Assembly (NCBI GenBank): GCA_002840835.1 | Contig: PHCQ01000018.1 | Location: 22,900-86,899 of the forward strand | Direction: 5' to 3' | DNA: 64,000 nt | Source of the DNA: Betaproteobacteria bacterium HGW-Betaproteobacteria-16 | Lineage (GTDB): Bacteria > Pseudomonadota > Gammaproteobacteria > Burkholderiales > Burkholderiaceae_C | Part shown: piece by piece, positions 16,980 to 25,691 of the stretch | Position numbering within the stretch: the first letter of the stretch is position 1 | Layout: each line of letters opens with the position of its first letter | Notes under the pieces: generated by a model | What the model was told of the DNA's origin: nothing | The model's database searches: none | What the model saw: only the letters and a program-made list of their open reading frames with translations | Position numbers and translations under genes: made by a program

Positions 16980-18272
16980 ATGCAAGATTTCGACGTCATC
17001 GTCATCGGCGCGGGTGCAGCCGGTCTGTTCTGCGCCGGCGTTGCGGGCCAGCGCGGCCTGCGCGTGCTGGTGCTCGACCACAGCGACAAGGTGGCCGAAA
17101 AGGTGCGCATTTCCGGGGGTGGGCGCGCCAACTTCACCAACCGCGACATCGACGTGCGCCAACCGCACAAGCATTTTCTGAGCGAGAACCCGAATTTCTG
17201 CCGCTCCGCCCTGTCGCGCTACACGCCGGCCGACTTCATCGAACTGGTGCAGAAGCACGGCATCGGTTTCCATGAAAAGCACAAGGGTCAGCTCTTCTGC
17301 GACCGATCGGCAGAAGACCTGATCCAGATGCTGCTGCGCGAATGCGAAGCCGGTGGCGTGCAGCGCTGGCAGCCCTGCGCTGTCAAAGCCGTGCGCGCCA
17401 GCAGCGAAGCCAGCTACGAGATCGACACCGATCGCGGCACCGTGGCCAGCCGCGCCCTCGTGATCGCCACCGGTGGGCTGTCCATCCCCAAGATTGGCGC
17501 CACCGACTTTGGCTACCGGCTGGCCAGGCAGTTTGGCTTGCGGCTTGTGGAGCCCCGCCCCGGTCTGGTGCCGCTCACCTTTGACGGCGATGGCTGGGCC
17601 CCGTATGCCAATCTGGCTGGGCTGGCCCTGCCTGTGCTGATAGACACGGGTGGCCATGTCAGCCCCCACGCTCCGCCGCTGCGCGGGTCGCTGCCCCCCG
17701 AGGGGGCGCCTTCTGCCTTGGGGCGGCCCGGCGGCAAAAGGAAGAACCTCGTCACTTTCCACGAAGACCTGCTGTTCACCCACCGAGGTCTTTCCGGGCC
17801 TGCCATCCTGCAGATCTCCAGCTACTGGCGCGACGGCACACCCATCCGTCTGAACCTGGCACCCGACGTGAACCTGACCGAAGCCCTGGCGCGCGCCAAG
17901 GCCACATCGCGCAAACTGCTTGCGAATGAGCTGGCCAGTGTCGTGCCCAGCCGGCTGGCTGACGCGTGGGTGCAACAGGACGCCGACTGGCAGCGTCCGG
18001 TGGCCGAGGCCACAGACAAGGCGCTGACCCGCCTGGCCGAACGCCTGTCGCGCTGGGAAATCACCCCCACCGGCAGTGAAGGCTACAAAAAGGCCGAAGT
18101 CACACTCGGTGGCGTGGACACGCGCGATCTGTCGTCACAGACCATGGAGTCGAAACAACCCGGCCTGTATTTCATTGGCGAGGTGGTGGATGTGACCGGT
18201 TGGCTGGGCGGCTACAACTTCCAGTGGGCCTGGTCCAGCGCGCATGCGTGTGCATGTGCCATCCCCTTGTAG
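16980..18272 (+). CDS. BaiN/RdsA-family (HI0933-like) FAD-dependent oxidoreductase
   Basis: A flavoprotein of 430 residues with the N-terminal dinucleotide-binding motif VIGAGAAGLFCA, the family motif ISGGGRANFTN, a central ATGGLSIPKIGATDFG and the C-terminal GEVVDVTGWLGGYNFQWAW. The family resembles flavin-dependent reductases such as BaiN; the physiological substrate is not known. It is about 25-30 residues longer than relatives because of a proline- and glycine-rich insertion at about residues 229-253 (HAPPLRGSLPPEGAPSALG), encoded by a GC-rich palindromic repeat. The reading frame continues intact through FHEDLLFTHRGLSGPAILQ afterwards. Confidence 0.9.
   Translation: MQDFDVIVIGAGAAGLFCAGVAGQRGLRVLVLDHSDKVAEKVRISGGGRANFTNRDIDVRQPHKHFLSENPNFCRSALSRYTPADFIELVQKHGIGFHEKHKGQLFCDRSAEDLIQMLLRECEAGGVQRWQPCAVKAVRASSEASYEIDTDRGTVASRALVIATGGLSIPKIGATDFGYRLARQFGLRLVEPRPGLVPLTFDGDGWAPYANLAGLALPVLIDTGGHVSPHAPPLRGSLPPEGAPSALGRPGGKRKNLVTFHEDLLFTHRGLSGPAILQISSYWRDGTPIRLNLAPDVNLTEALARAKATSRKLLANELASVVPSRLADAWVQQDADWQRPVAEATDKALTRLAERLSRWEITPTGSEGYKKAEVTLGGVDTRDLSSQTMESKQPGLYFIGEVVDVTGWLGGYNFQWAWSSAHACACAIPL
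17665..17735 (+). repeat. GC-rich palindromic repeat (family B) inside a coding sequence
   Basis: The stretch CCGCCGCTGCGCGGGTCGCT followed by CCCCCCGAGGGGGCG and GGGGCGGCCCGGCGG resembles the intergenic element at 20969-21140 (CGCCGCTGCGCGGCTTCCCCC). It is in frame in the flavoprotein gene and adds roughly 24 codons without a stop. This looks like insertion of an intergenic repeat into a surface loop. Confidence 0.65.
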
Positions 18273-18307
18273 CGCCTCATTTGCCCGACTCTCAACGATC
18301 CAACCCC

Positions 18308-18335
18308 TTGCCGGCGGCTGGCGAAGGGCTATAAT
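18308..18335 (+). promoter_or_regulatory. Sigma-70 promoter of rpsU
   Basis: A perfect -10 (TATAAT, 18330-18335) lies 16 bases after a -35 box TTGCCG (18308-18313). The predicted transcript has a leader of about 120 bases before rpsU. Confidence 0.7.
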
Positions 18336-18461
18336 CCAAGGCTTTGCTGGCAAATACCCGTCTGCCAATACTAGTTAACGACGGGACTTTTTGCGGAAAC
18401 GACGCCCGGGCCCGATCTTCCCGGTCATCCTCTTTCCGCGCAATCTGGATCACTTTCGCCA

Positions 18462-18674
18462 ATGACGACCATCCGTGTAAAAGACAACGAACCCTTCGAC
18501 GTCGCCCTGCGCCGCTTCAAGCGCACCATCGAAAAACTCGGCCTGCTGACCGACCTCCGCGCCCGCGAGTTCTACGAAAAGCCCACCGCCGAGCGCAAGC
18601 GCAAGAAAGCAGCCGCCGTCAAGCGCCACTACAAGCGTGTGCGCTCGATGCAGTTGCCGAAGAAGCTGTACTGA
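18462..18674 (+). CDS. rpsU: 30S ribosomal protein S21
   Basis: The 70-residue small-subunit protein has the standard start [21 protein letters not shown] and a basic C-terminus ([20 protein letters not shown]). S21 helps the 30S subunit pair with mRNA leaders during initiation. It is monocistronic here, with its own promoter at 18308 and an intrinsic terminator at 18691. The dnaG-rpoD neighbours found in other bacteria are absent. Confidence 0.97.
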   Translation: MTTIRVKDNEPFDVALRRFKRTIEKLGLLTDLRAREFYEKPTAERKRKKAAAVKRHYKRVRSMQLPKKLY

Positions 18675-18690
18675 TCATTGGTCAGACCAA

Positions 18691-18726
18691 AAAAACCCGC
18701 TCGGGACGCCGCAGCGGGTTTTTTTG
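18691..18726 (+). terminator. Intrinsic terminator after rpsU
   Basis: An AAAACCCGCT ... AGCGGGTTTT stem with a loop of about 11 bases is followed by a run of seven T. The A-rich left arm makes it potentially bidirectional, and the lysR-type gene on the other strand ends just beyond it. Confidence 0.9.
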
Positions 18727-18750
18727 TATCTGCGGCCGGCCAAAGTCGCC

Positions 18751-19662
18751 TCAAGTCAGGCGCAAACGCTGAACCAGCGCCTGCGCCGCCTCGCGCAAAG
18801 CCGCTTCGAAATCGCTGCGCAACGGATGCGCGTCACGCCAGCGAGGCGTCATCACCGCCACCTGAAAGGGAATGGCGACGCTGAGAGGGCGCACCACCAG
18901 CCCATCACCAGCCATGGCCAGCGCCGTCAGGGGATTGACGATGCCCAGGCCCAGCCTCTCACGCACCAGCGCACAGACCGACACCGCACTCGCTGTTTCC
19001 AGACGCAGTTCGCGCTGCACGCCCTCGCCTTCGAAAAGAGCGTCGATCTGCAGCCGGTAAGGGTCGGACGGCGACAGGCTGATGAAGGGCTGGTTTTCAA
19101 AATCAGCCGGTGTCAACCGCGCGCGGGCGCACAACGGGTGTGCCGCAGGCAGCACCGCCACCTCGTCAGCCACCAGCAACGACTGCCAATCGCAGGCGCT
19201 GGGCGGTTCCCTGCGTTCGCTCAGGCCCAGATCAAAGCGCTGCTCGGACAATGCCGCCTCCAGTTGCGGCGAATCCATGGGTGCGAGGCTGACCGCCGCT
19301 TCGGCCTGCCGGCCCACAAACCGACGGATCGCATCCGGCAGCAGGGCGTGGGCCAGTGCGGGAAGACAGGCCACCTGCAGCCGGCCATGCGCGTAGGAGC
19401 GCAGCGCCACGGCGGTGGCCGCGATACGGTCCAACCCCACGTACGACAAGCGCACTTCTTCCATCAACGCCAGCGCGCGCGCCGTGGGCTGCAGCCTGCC
19501 CTTGCGACGGTCGAACAGCACCAGGCCCAGCACCTGCTCCAGGCGCGCGATCTCGCGGCTCACCGTGGGCTGTGAGGTGTGCAGCAGTTCAGCGGCGCGC
19601 GTGACGTGTCCTGCCTGCATGACGGCACGAAACACTTCGATCTGGCGGTGAGTCAAATCCAT
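18751..19662 (-). CDS. LysR-family regulator of lysA
   Basis: A LysR-type regulator of 303 residues divergent from lysA, the classical lysR-lysA arrangement in which the regulator activates diaminopimelate decarboxylase when lysine is low. The helix-turn-helix (HTSQPTVSREIARLEQVLG) starts near residue 25 and a substrate-binding domain follows. The open frame extends upstream to 19785, but that part overlaps lysA; MDLTHRQIEVFRAV at 19662 is the family start. The 70-base AT-rich gap to lysA must hold the shared operator. Confidence 0.88.
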   Translation of the reverse strand: MDLTHRQIEVFRAVMQAGHVTRAAELLHTSQPTVSREIARLEQVLGLVLFDRRKGRLQPTARALALMEEVRLSYVGLDRIAATAVALRSYAHGRLQVACLPALAHALLPDAIRRFVGRQAEAAVSLAPMDSPQLEAALSEQRFDLGLSERREPPSACDWQSLLVADEVAVLPAAHPLCARARLTPADFENQPFISLSPSDPYRLQIDALFEGEGVQRELRLETASAVSVCALVRERLGLGIVNPLTALAMAGDGLVVRPLSVAIPFQVAVMTPRWRDAHPLRSDFEAALREAAQALVQRLRLT

Positions 19663-19732
19663 ATCAAAAATGAATATGCAACTGAAAACAAAGCATTTTG
19701 CAACATGACATTGAAAAGGCATCATCTGGCGC
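19663..19732. promoter_or_regulatory. Divergent lysR-lysA control region
   Basis: This 70-base gap is strikingly AT-rich compared with its surroundings. It contains the repeated half-sites ATGCAAC (19676-19682) and TTGCAAC (19698-19704), suitable for LysR-type binding. Exact promoters were not resolved. Confidence 0.45.
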
Positions 19733-20983
19733 ATGAATCCATTCGATCCCGCCACCCTCACCCGCCTTGCCCTTGAGCACGGCACGCCCCTGTGGGTCTA
19801 CGACGCCGCGACCATCCGCCAGCGCATTGCCGACCTCCGGTCCTTCGATTCCATCCGTTTTGCACAGAAGGCCAACGCCAACACCCATCTGCTGCAGCTC
19901 ATGCGCGAACAAGGCGTGGTGGTGGACGCGGTCTCGCGCGGTGAAATCGAGCGCGCGCTGGCCGCTGGCTACACGGCCGCTCCTGAAGCCTGCGGCGCCA
20001 GCGGCATTGTTTTCACCGCCGACCTCTTCGATCACGACACACTTGACACCGTGGTGCACCACCACATACCGGTGAACGCAGGCTCCACCGACATGCTGGA
20101 CCAGCTGGGTGCGCGCTCGCCCGGCCACCGCGTGTGGCTGCGCATCAACCCTGGCTTTGGCCACGGCCACAGCAACAAGACCAACACCGGCGGCGAACAC
20201 AGCAAACACGGTATCTGGCACACCGAACTGCCGCAAGCCCTGGCTGCCATCCAGCGCCACGGGTTGCACCTGGTGGGGCTGCACATGCACATCGGCTCTG
20301 GCGTGGACTACAGCCACCTGCAGCAGGTGTGCGCGGCCATGGTGACGCTGGTGAAAGACAGTGGTTGCACCCTGGAAGCCATCTCGGCCGGAGGCGGCCT
20401 GTCCATTCCTTATCGCGAAGGCGAAGCGCGCATCGACACCAACCATTACTTCAGCCTGTGGGACGCCGCCCGGCGCGAGATCGCGGCTCACCTGAAGCGC
20501 GATGTGCACCTGGAGATCGAACCCGGCCGGTACCTGGTGGCCGAATCCGGTGTGCTGCTCGCCGAAGTGCGTGCCACCAAATGGCAAGGCGACCAGCATT
20601 TCACCCTGGTGGATGCCGGCTTCTCCGACCTGATGCGCCCGGCCATGTACGGTGCCTTTCACGGCATGAGCCTGCTGGCACCGGACGCCGCGCAGCGGCC
20701 CTTGCGGCACACCGTGGTGGCAGGACCGTTGTGCGAATCGGGCGACGTGTTCACGCAGGAAGAAGGCGGCGTGGTGCTGACGCGCGAACTGCCCGAAGCC
20801 CGCGTGGGCGACCTGCTGGTGCTGCACGATGCCGGTGCATATGGCGCCTCCATGTCCAGCAACTACAACAGCCGACCACTTGCTGCCGAGGTGCTGGTGG
20901 ACGGCCCGGATGCGCGGCTGATCCGGCGGCGCCAGCGGGTGGAGGAATTGCTGGAACTTGAAAACACCCCCCTGCGCCGCTGA
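19733..20983 (+). CDS. lysA: Diaminopimelate decarboxylase
   Basis: A PLP-dependent fold-III decarboxylase making L-lysine from meso-diaminopimelate. The PLP lysine lies in FAQKANANTH (K46). Other features are the HSKHGIW region, the phosphate-binding SAGGGLSIPYREGE and the active-site CESGDVF. The length (416 residues) is normal. The start ATG is preceded only by the short lysR-lysA intergenic region. A GC-rich repeat pair begins inside its last codons. Confidence 0.95.
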   Translation: MNPFDPATLTRLALEHGTPLWVYDAATIRQRIADLRSFDSIRFAQKANANTHLLQLMREQGVVVDAVSRGEIERALAAGYTAAPEACGASGIVFTADLFDHDTLDTVVHHHIPVNAGSTDMLDQLGARSPGHRVWLRINPGFGHGHSNKTNTGGEHSKHGIWHTELPQALAAIQRHGLHLVGLHMHIGSGVDYSHLQQVCAAMVTLVKDSGCTLEAISAGGGLSIPYREGEARIDTNHYFSLWDAARREIAAHLKRDVHLEIEPGRYLVAESGVLLAEVRATKWQGDQHFTLVDAGFSDLMRPAMYGAFHGMSLLAPDAAQRPLRHTVVAGPLCESGDVFTQEEGGVVLTRELPEARVGDLLVLHDAGAYGASMSSNYNSRPLAAEVLVDGPDARLIRRRQRVEELLELENTPLRR

Positions 20984-21140
20984 CGCGGCTTCCCCCCTCT
21001 CTGGCGCGCCTTCGGCGCTTGGAGGGGGGACACACCCTGAGGCCCGCTGTACTTGGGCCCCCCCTGCGCCGCTGCGCGGCTTCCCCCGTAGGGGGACGCA
21101 CCCAGAGGCCCGGCAAAGCCGGCTCCTCGGGAGCCCTGGA
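20969..21140 (+). repeat. Tandem GC-rich palindromic repeats (family B)
   Basis: Two related blocks (from about 20969 and 21058) each contain CCCCCCTGCGCCGCTG-CGCGGCTTCCCCC, a G-rich partner and a CTGAGGCCCG/CAGAGGCCCG segment. The second ends in CCGGCAAAGCCGG. The first overlaps the end of lysA. Together they could form strong RNA hairpins downstream of lysA. Confidence 0.65.
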
Positions 21141-21211
21141 TAGGGTCCTCGCTTGCGGACGCCCTTGCGCGACAATGGGCGGTTCTTTTGAACATCCAAC
21201 GGATTTGCACC

Positions 21212-21673
21212 ATGAGTCTCAAAGCACACATCACCGAAGACATGAAGAACGCCATGCGCGCCAAGGACACGGAGCGTCTGGGGGCCATCCGCATGTTGAC
21301 CGCTGCCATGAAGCAGAAGGAAGTGGACGAGCGGGTGGAGCTGGACGATGCGATGGTGGTGGCCATCGTGGACAAGCTGGTGAAGCAGCGCAAGGACTCC
21401 ATCGCCGCGTTTGAACAGGCGGACCGTCAGGACCTGGCCGACAAGGAGAAGGCCGAGATGGCGGTACTGCAGGCCTACCTGCCGGCTCGCCTGTCTGCCG
21501 AGGAGGTCGCGACTGAAGTGCGAGCGATTGTCTCCGCGCTGGACGCTGAACTGGGGCGCCCTGCCGGCCCAGCCGACATGGGCAAGCTCATGGCCGCCGC
21601 GAAAGCCAGTCTGGCCGGCAAGGCCGACATGGGGCAGGTGTCAACCGCTGTCAAGGCCGCACTGGCCCGCTGA
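21212..21673 (+). CDS. GatB/YqeY domain protein
   Basis: A stand-alone YqeY protein of 153 residues, related to the tRNA-binding tail domain of the GatB amidotransferase subunit. It begins MSLKAHITEDMKNAMRAKD and ends with the glycine/alanine-rich GPADMGKLMAAAKASLAGKADMG-type tail of the family. An in-frame ATG at 21188 is less likely because MSLK matches family starts. Its role is unproven; a function in tRNA quality or aminoacylation is inferred from fold. Confidence 0.9.
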   Translation: MSLKAHITEDMKNAMRAKDTERLGAIRMLTAAMKQKEVDERVELDDAMVVAIVDKLVKQRKDSIAAFEQADRQDLADKEKAEMAVLQAYLPARLSAEEVATEVRAIVSALDAELGRPAGPADMGKLMAAAKASLAGKADMGQVSTAVKAALAR

Positions 21674-21801
21674 TCCTGGGCAGATCGGAGGTCAGCCCAC
21701 CTCGAAAGGCGCCCCCGCTCAGCCCACGAGGCGTACCCCTAGTCAGACCTCCTGGGGGTCGAAACATTTGCACACACTAAAATGCCTCGAAACCAGGATC
21801 C

Positions 21802-22437
21802 ATGGGAACGAGGATGAAGTTTCGAATCAAGCACTTTCTGGCCTGCGTATGGCCAGCAGCCCTTCTCGGCCTGAGTGCCATGCCCGCCACTGTGTCGGCA
21901 CAGACCACCACCTACGCCTGCAAGACCCAGAGCGGCATGGCCTACCGGTCGTCCAGGCCGTGCCCGAGACTCGAACCACCCGGCATGGTGTACTACGGCC
22001 CCACCGAAAAACCCCGACGCGACACACCCCGGCCACCACCCAAGATGGACCGGGCGGGTGAAGAGATCGGCTACATGAGCGCGAAGTGCGCGTCCATGCA
22101 GGATGGCATCCGCACCGGACCGGCGCGGGGCCTGAGCCGAGAAACGCTGCAAGAAGCCAGGAACACGTTCAACAGGGAGTGCGGAGACGAACGCCGAAAA
22201 GCCTCCCGACAGGTCTCGAAGGACAAGCGCGAACGGGAGAAGGAAGCCGAGCGTGAACAGGAGCTCGCTCAACAGCGCAAGCAGGAGTCCAGCGCGGCTG
22301 AAGCGCGCTACCGCAATCAGTGCGCAGAAATGCGCATCTCGATCCGCAATCGCAAAAAACGAGCCAATCCCACCGAAGGTGAGCTGCGCGATCTGGCACT
22401 GTTTGAATCGCGATTTGCAGAGCGCTGCGGAGAGTAA
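21802..22437 (+). CDS. Hypothetical exported protein, charged coiled-coil C-terminus
   Basis: 211 residues with an N-terminal signal peptide (FLACVWPAALLGLSAMPATVSA, cleavage likely after VSA). The mature part begins with a short cysteine-containing segment (YACKTQSGMAYRSSRPC) of the kind seen in small periplasmic DUF4124-like proteins. It then has a proline-rich linker and a highly charged helix (KDKREREKEAEREQELAQQRKQ). Four further cysteines suggest disulfides. No function can be assigned. Confidence 0.65.
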   Translation: MGTRMKFRIKHFLACVWPAALLGLSAMPATVSAQTTTYACKTQSGMAYRSSRPCPRLEPPGMVYYGPTEKPRRDTPRPPPKMDRAGEEIGYMSAKCASMQDGIRTGPARGLSRETLQEARNTFNRECGDERRKASRQVSKDKREREKEAEREQELAQQRKQESSAAEARYRNQCAEMRISIRNRKKRANPTEGELRDLALFESRFAERCGE

Positions 22438-22550
22438 GGACCAGCCTGCAGCGCTTCGCGCTACCCCCAGGCGCACACCTTCGGACCGGCAAATCCCCGA
22501 GGCGGCTTTCCAAATTCGTTTCGGGTCAGAAACCCTGGTAGGCGATCCGC

Positions 22551-23435
22551 TCAGAGAATGAGAGCGGTTCCCACCACGGCCAGCGCCGCGCCCAGCCAGG
22601 CACCCACGGCTGGCCGACGCCGGTACACCAGCCAGAGCAGCGGCAGGATCATGATCGGCGTGACCGACGAGAGCACGGCCACCAGACCGGCCTGGCCGTG
22701 CCGCATGGCCTCCAGAATCAGCGTCATACCCAAAGCCATGGCGACCGCTGCACTCATGAAGATGAGCCCGGCATCGTTCCAGCGCAAAGCCGCCCGGGCT
22801 TTGGCGGCCTGCCAGCCCAGCGCGAGCAACACGGCGTGGGCCGCCAGGGCCATGCTCATGCGCACCGCGCTGGCCGCCACCGCGTCGATGCCGGTGGTCA
22901 TCAAGGGCTTGAGCATCAAGGTGGCCACCGACTGGCACAGTGCCGCCAGCAGGCCCAGCCCCACGCCCACCGCCAGCGGGCCACGCGTCTGCTCCCAGCC
23001 GTGCAACTCGTCACTGCGCTTGCCCCAGACGATGGCCATCATCACACCCCCGATCAACAGACCGCTGCCCAGCAGCGCCCAGCCCCAGATCACTTCGCTC
23101 AGAAATGCCCAGGCCAGCACAGCAGAGAAAAGCGCATGGGTGGCAAACAGCACGCCCGATCGTCGAGGACCTAGCCGGTTCATGCAGGCGAACAAAGCCG
23201 TGTCGCCGATGAAAATACCGATCAGTCCGGAGAGGGCCAGCAGGGCCATGGCCGACGCATCCAGACTGCGCCAGCCACCGCCCAAGAGTGCCAGCGACCA
23301 CAGCAGCAAACTCGCAAACAACATGCGCCAGCGGCTGAATGCAAAAGCGCCCAGGCGCTGCGCAGGCAGCGCAGAGAACAGACTCGACACCGCCCAGCAG
23401 GCTGCCGCCAGCAAGGCCAGGGCTTCAGGGCGCAT
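22551..23435 (-). CDS. EamA/DMT-family transporter
   Basis: An inner-membrane protein of 294 residues with about ten hydrophobic helices in two EamA halves, the second starting near GVGLGLLAALCQSVATLMLKP. Members export amino acids, nucleotide sugars or other metabolites; the substrate is not evident here. It lies alone, between a hypothetical exported protein (convergent) and pmbA. Confidence 0.85.
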   Translation of the reverse strand: MRPEALALLAAACWAVSSLFSALPAQRLGAFAFSRWRMLFASLLLWSLALLGGGWRSLDASAMALLALSGLIGIFIGDTALFACMNRLGPRRSGVLFATHALFSAVLAWAFLSEVIWGWALLGSGLLIGGVMMAIVWGKRSDELHGWEQTRGPLAVGVGLGLLAALCQSVATLMLKPLMTTGIDAVAASAVRMSMALAAHAVLLALGWQAAKARAALRWNDAGLIFMSAAVAMALGMTLILEAMRHGQAGLVAVLSSVTPIMILPLLWLVYRRRPAVGAWLGAALAVVGTALIL

Positions 23436-23503
23436 AAGAACACCTGGGGTTGATAGGGGTCCACCGGCCGGCGCAGTGAACTGCGCACTGGCTGGACGTC
23501 AGA

Positions 23504-24949
23504 TCAGCTCCCTGCTACCTTCATGCGGTTGATCAGCATCGATCCCACGGTTTTTGCGCCGTAGTTGTAGGCATCGCTGCCCACAGCCTCAATGCCCAGC
23601 AACATGTCCTTGAGATTGCCGGCAATGGTGATTTCCTGCACTGGGTAAGCGATTTCGCCGTTCTCCACCCAGTAACCCGATGCACCCCGGGAGTAGTCAC
23701 CCGTCACGTAGTTGACGCCCTGCCCCATCAGCTCGGTCACGAACAGGCCGCGTCCCAGCTTCTTGAGCATCGCGCGCAGGTCGTCGCCCGGTTGGGTCAG
23801 GCGACTGGTCAGGGTGAGGTTATGCGAACCGCCGGCGTTGCCCGTGGTGCGCATGCCCAGTTTGCGGGCGGAATACGTGGAGAGGAAATAGCCCTGCACC
23901 TTGCCGGCGCTGAGCACCTTGCGGCGCGCGGTGCGCACGCCTTCATCGTCAAACGGCGCGCTACCCTTGCCGTTGATCAAATGGGGCTCCTCGACGATGT
24001 CGATATGCTTGGCCAGCACGCGCTTGCCCAGGCTCTCGTTGAGGAAGGTGGTCTTGCGGTACAGCGCGCCGCCGCTGGTGGCTTGTACATATGCACCCAG
24101 CAGGCCGGCCGCCAAGGGCGATTCAAACAGCACCGGGCATTCGGTGGTCGCAATCTTTCGGCCGTTCAGGCGCGCCAATGTGCGTTCGGCAGCGTAGCGC
24201 CCCACGGCCTCGGGAGTGGCCAGGTCTTGCGGTGCGCGCTGCGAGCTGTACCAGTAGTCGCGCTGCATGTTGGCTCCCTTGCCCGCGATGGGCGCCACCG
24301 ACAGGCTGTGCCGCGAACTGGCGTAACCACCACTGAAGATGCCGGGCTTGCCGCGCTCACCACCCCGCATGTGAGCCGTAAAGAAGTGCGACTGCTGGGC
24401 AGACACACCCGCGCCTTCGCTGTTGTTGATCTTGCGGCTGGTGGCAAACGCCGCGGCCTCGCAGGCCAGGGCAATATGCATGGCCTGTTCCGACGTGATG
24501 GCCCAGGGATGGAACAGGTCCAGATCGTTGTAGGTGTCGGCCACATCTTCCGGGTCGGGCAGACCGGCCACCGGGTCTTCGGCGGTGAAGCGGGCGATGT
24601 CATAGGCGGCCTGCACCGTCTGGCGCACAGCGGCTGGAGAGAAATCAGACGTGGAAGCGTTGCCGCGCTTGCGGCCCAGGTACACCGTGACGCCGAGCGA
24701 CTTGTCGCGGTTGCGCTCCACGTTCTCCAGTTCACCCTTGCGCACCGACACGCTCAGGCCTGCGCCTTCGGAGACCTCGGCGGCTGCGTCGGCAGCACCC
24801 AGTTGCTTCGCATGCGAGAGGGCCATGTCCACCAGTTCTTCGAACTGGCTGCGGGCATACTGGAAACCGGCCAGCGGTTCGCGCGATGAAGCGGGAGCGG
24901 CGGCGGGGGTGGAAGGGGCTTGAACCAGGGGTGATGGGGCTTTTTTCAT
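23504..24949 (-). CDS. pmbA: TldE/PmbA metallopeptidase-family subunit
   Basis: The PmbA partner of the TldD protease, which matures peptides such as microcins and degrades unfolded antitoxins. At 481 residues it has the family N-terminal region (DMALSHAKQLGAADAAAEVSEG) and the C-terminal NYVTGDYSRGASGYWVENG. As expected for TldE, it lacks the HExxH zinc site carried by TldD, which is not in this window. It is divergent from darP with about 70 bases between, a conserved arrangement in betaproteobacteria. Confidence 0.94.
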   Translation of the reverse strand: MKKAPSPLVQAPSTPAAAPASSREPLAGFQYARSQFEELVDMALSHAKQLGAADAAAEVSEGAGLSVSVRKGELENVERNRDKSLGVTVYLGRKRGNASTSDFSPAAVRQTVQAAYDIARFTAEDPVAGLPDPEDVADTYNDLDLFHPWAITSEQAMHIALACEAAAFATSRKINNSEGAGVSAQQSHFFTAHMRGGERGKPGIFSGGYASSRHSLSVAPIAGKGANMQRDYWYSSQRAPQDLATPEAVGRYAAERTLARLNGRKIATTECPVLFESPLAAGLLGAYVQATSGGALYRKTTFLNESLGKRVLAKHIDIVEEPHLINGKGSAPFDDEGVRTARRKVLSAGKVQGYFLSTYSARKLGMRTTGNAGGSHNLTLTSRLTQPGDDLRAMLKKLGRGLFVTELMGQGVNYVTGDYSRGASGYWVENGEIAYPVQEITIAGNLKDMLLGIEAVGSDAYNYGAKTVGSMLINRMKVAGS

Positions 24950-25020
24950 GTCGACGGCTATGATACTTGCCGCCCCCCTTGGCCGCTGCGCGTCCTGCGC
25001 AAGCCCACTTTGAGAGATCC

Positions 25021-25686
25021 ATGTCCCGCAAACCCACCAAAGGCTATTACGTCCGTGGCCAGTTCGTCGCCGAGGGCAGCGAGCTCGACCTGGAGCTCAA
25101 GCGCGAGCTCAAGGGTTCGACCGACATGAGCAAGACCGACATGAAGAAGCACAGCGACCACCTGCAGTCGCTGGGCGAAAGCCTGCTCACCCTGGGTGCG
25201 CCCGCCCTGGCCCGCTTGAGCGAAACGCTGGATCTGTCCGAGAAGCTGACCGATGCCGTCGTTGAAGCCAAGCGCATCACCAACTTCGAAGGTCGGCGCC
25301 GGCAGATGCAATACATCGGCAAGCTCATGCGCCGGCTCGACGAAGATGCCATCGCGGCCATTGAGGCGGCGATCGAAGAACAGCGAAAGCCCTCGGCCAG
25401 CGCCACGCTGGCTCTGCACCAGGCCGAACAATGGCGCGACCAGCTGATCGCAGACGACGACGCCCTCACCCGCTGGCTGAGCAGCGTCCCGGATGCAGAT
25501 GTGCAAAACCTGCGCGCACTCATTCGCCAGGCCCGCAAAGACGCACAGACCAACGCGGCGCAGGAGCGCCCCGGCGAAGCCGTGCGCCATGGCAAGGCCT
25601 ACAGAGAAATTTTCCAGATCGTGCGCACTGCCCTGAACAAGGACAGTGACGAAGAAGCGATCGATCCCGACGCCGAGCAGCCCTGA
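25021..25686 (+). CDS. darP: Dual-action ribosomal maturation protein DarP (YjgA)
   Basis: A 221-residue member of the UPF0307/YjgA family, which binds late 50S assembly intermediates. The family core is QSLGESLLTLG, FEGRRRQMQYIGKLMRR and a C-terminal KAYREIFQIVRT helix. The upstream in-frame ATG at 24967 overlaps the pmbA promoter region and is unlikely; MSRKPTKGYYV is the natural start. It is followed six bases later by mog, probably in one transcript. Confidence 0.92.
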   Translation: MSRKPTKGYYVRGQFVAEGSELDLELKRELKGSTDMSKTDMKKHSDHLQSLGESLLTLGAPALARLSETLDLSEKLTDAVVEAKRITNFEGRRRQMQYIGKLMRRLDEDAIAAIEAAIEEQRKPSASATLALHQAEQWRDQLIADDDALTRWLSSVPDADVQNLRALIRQARKDAQTNAAQERPGEAVRHGKAYREIFQIVRTALNKDSDEEAIDPDAEQP

Positions 25687-25691
25687 ACACC

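Noticed and set aside
22441..22505. Further family A/B repeat copy after the hypothetical gene at 21802
   Set aside because: It shows only scattered similarity (GCGCTTCGCGC, CCCCCAGG) without the complete stems, so it was not listed as a repeat.
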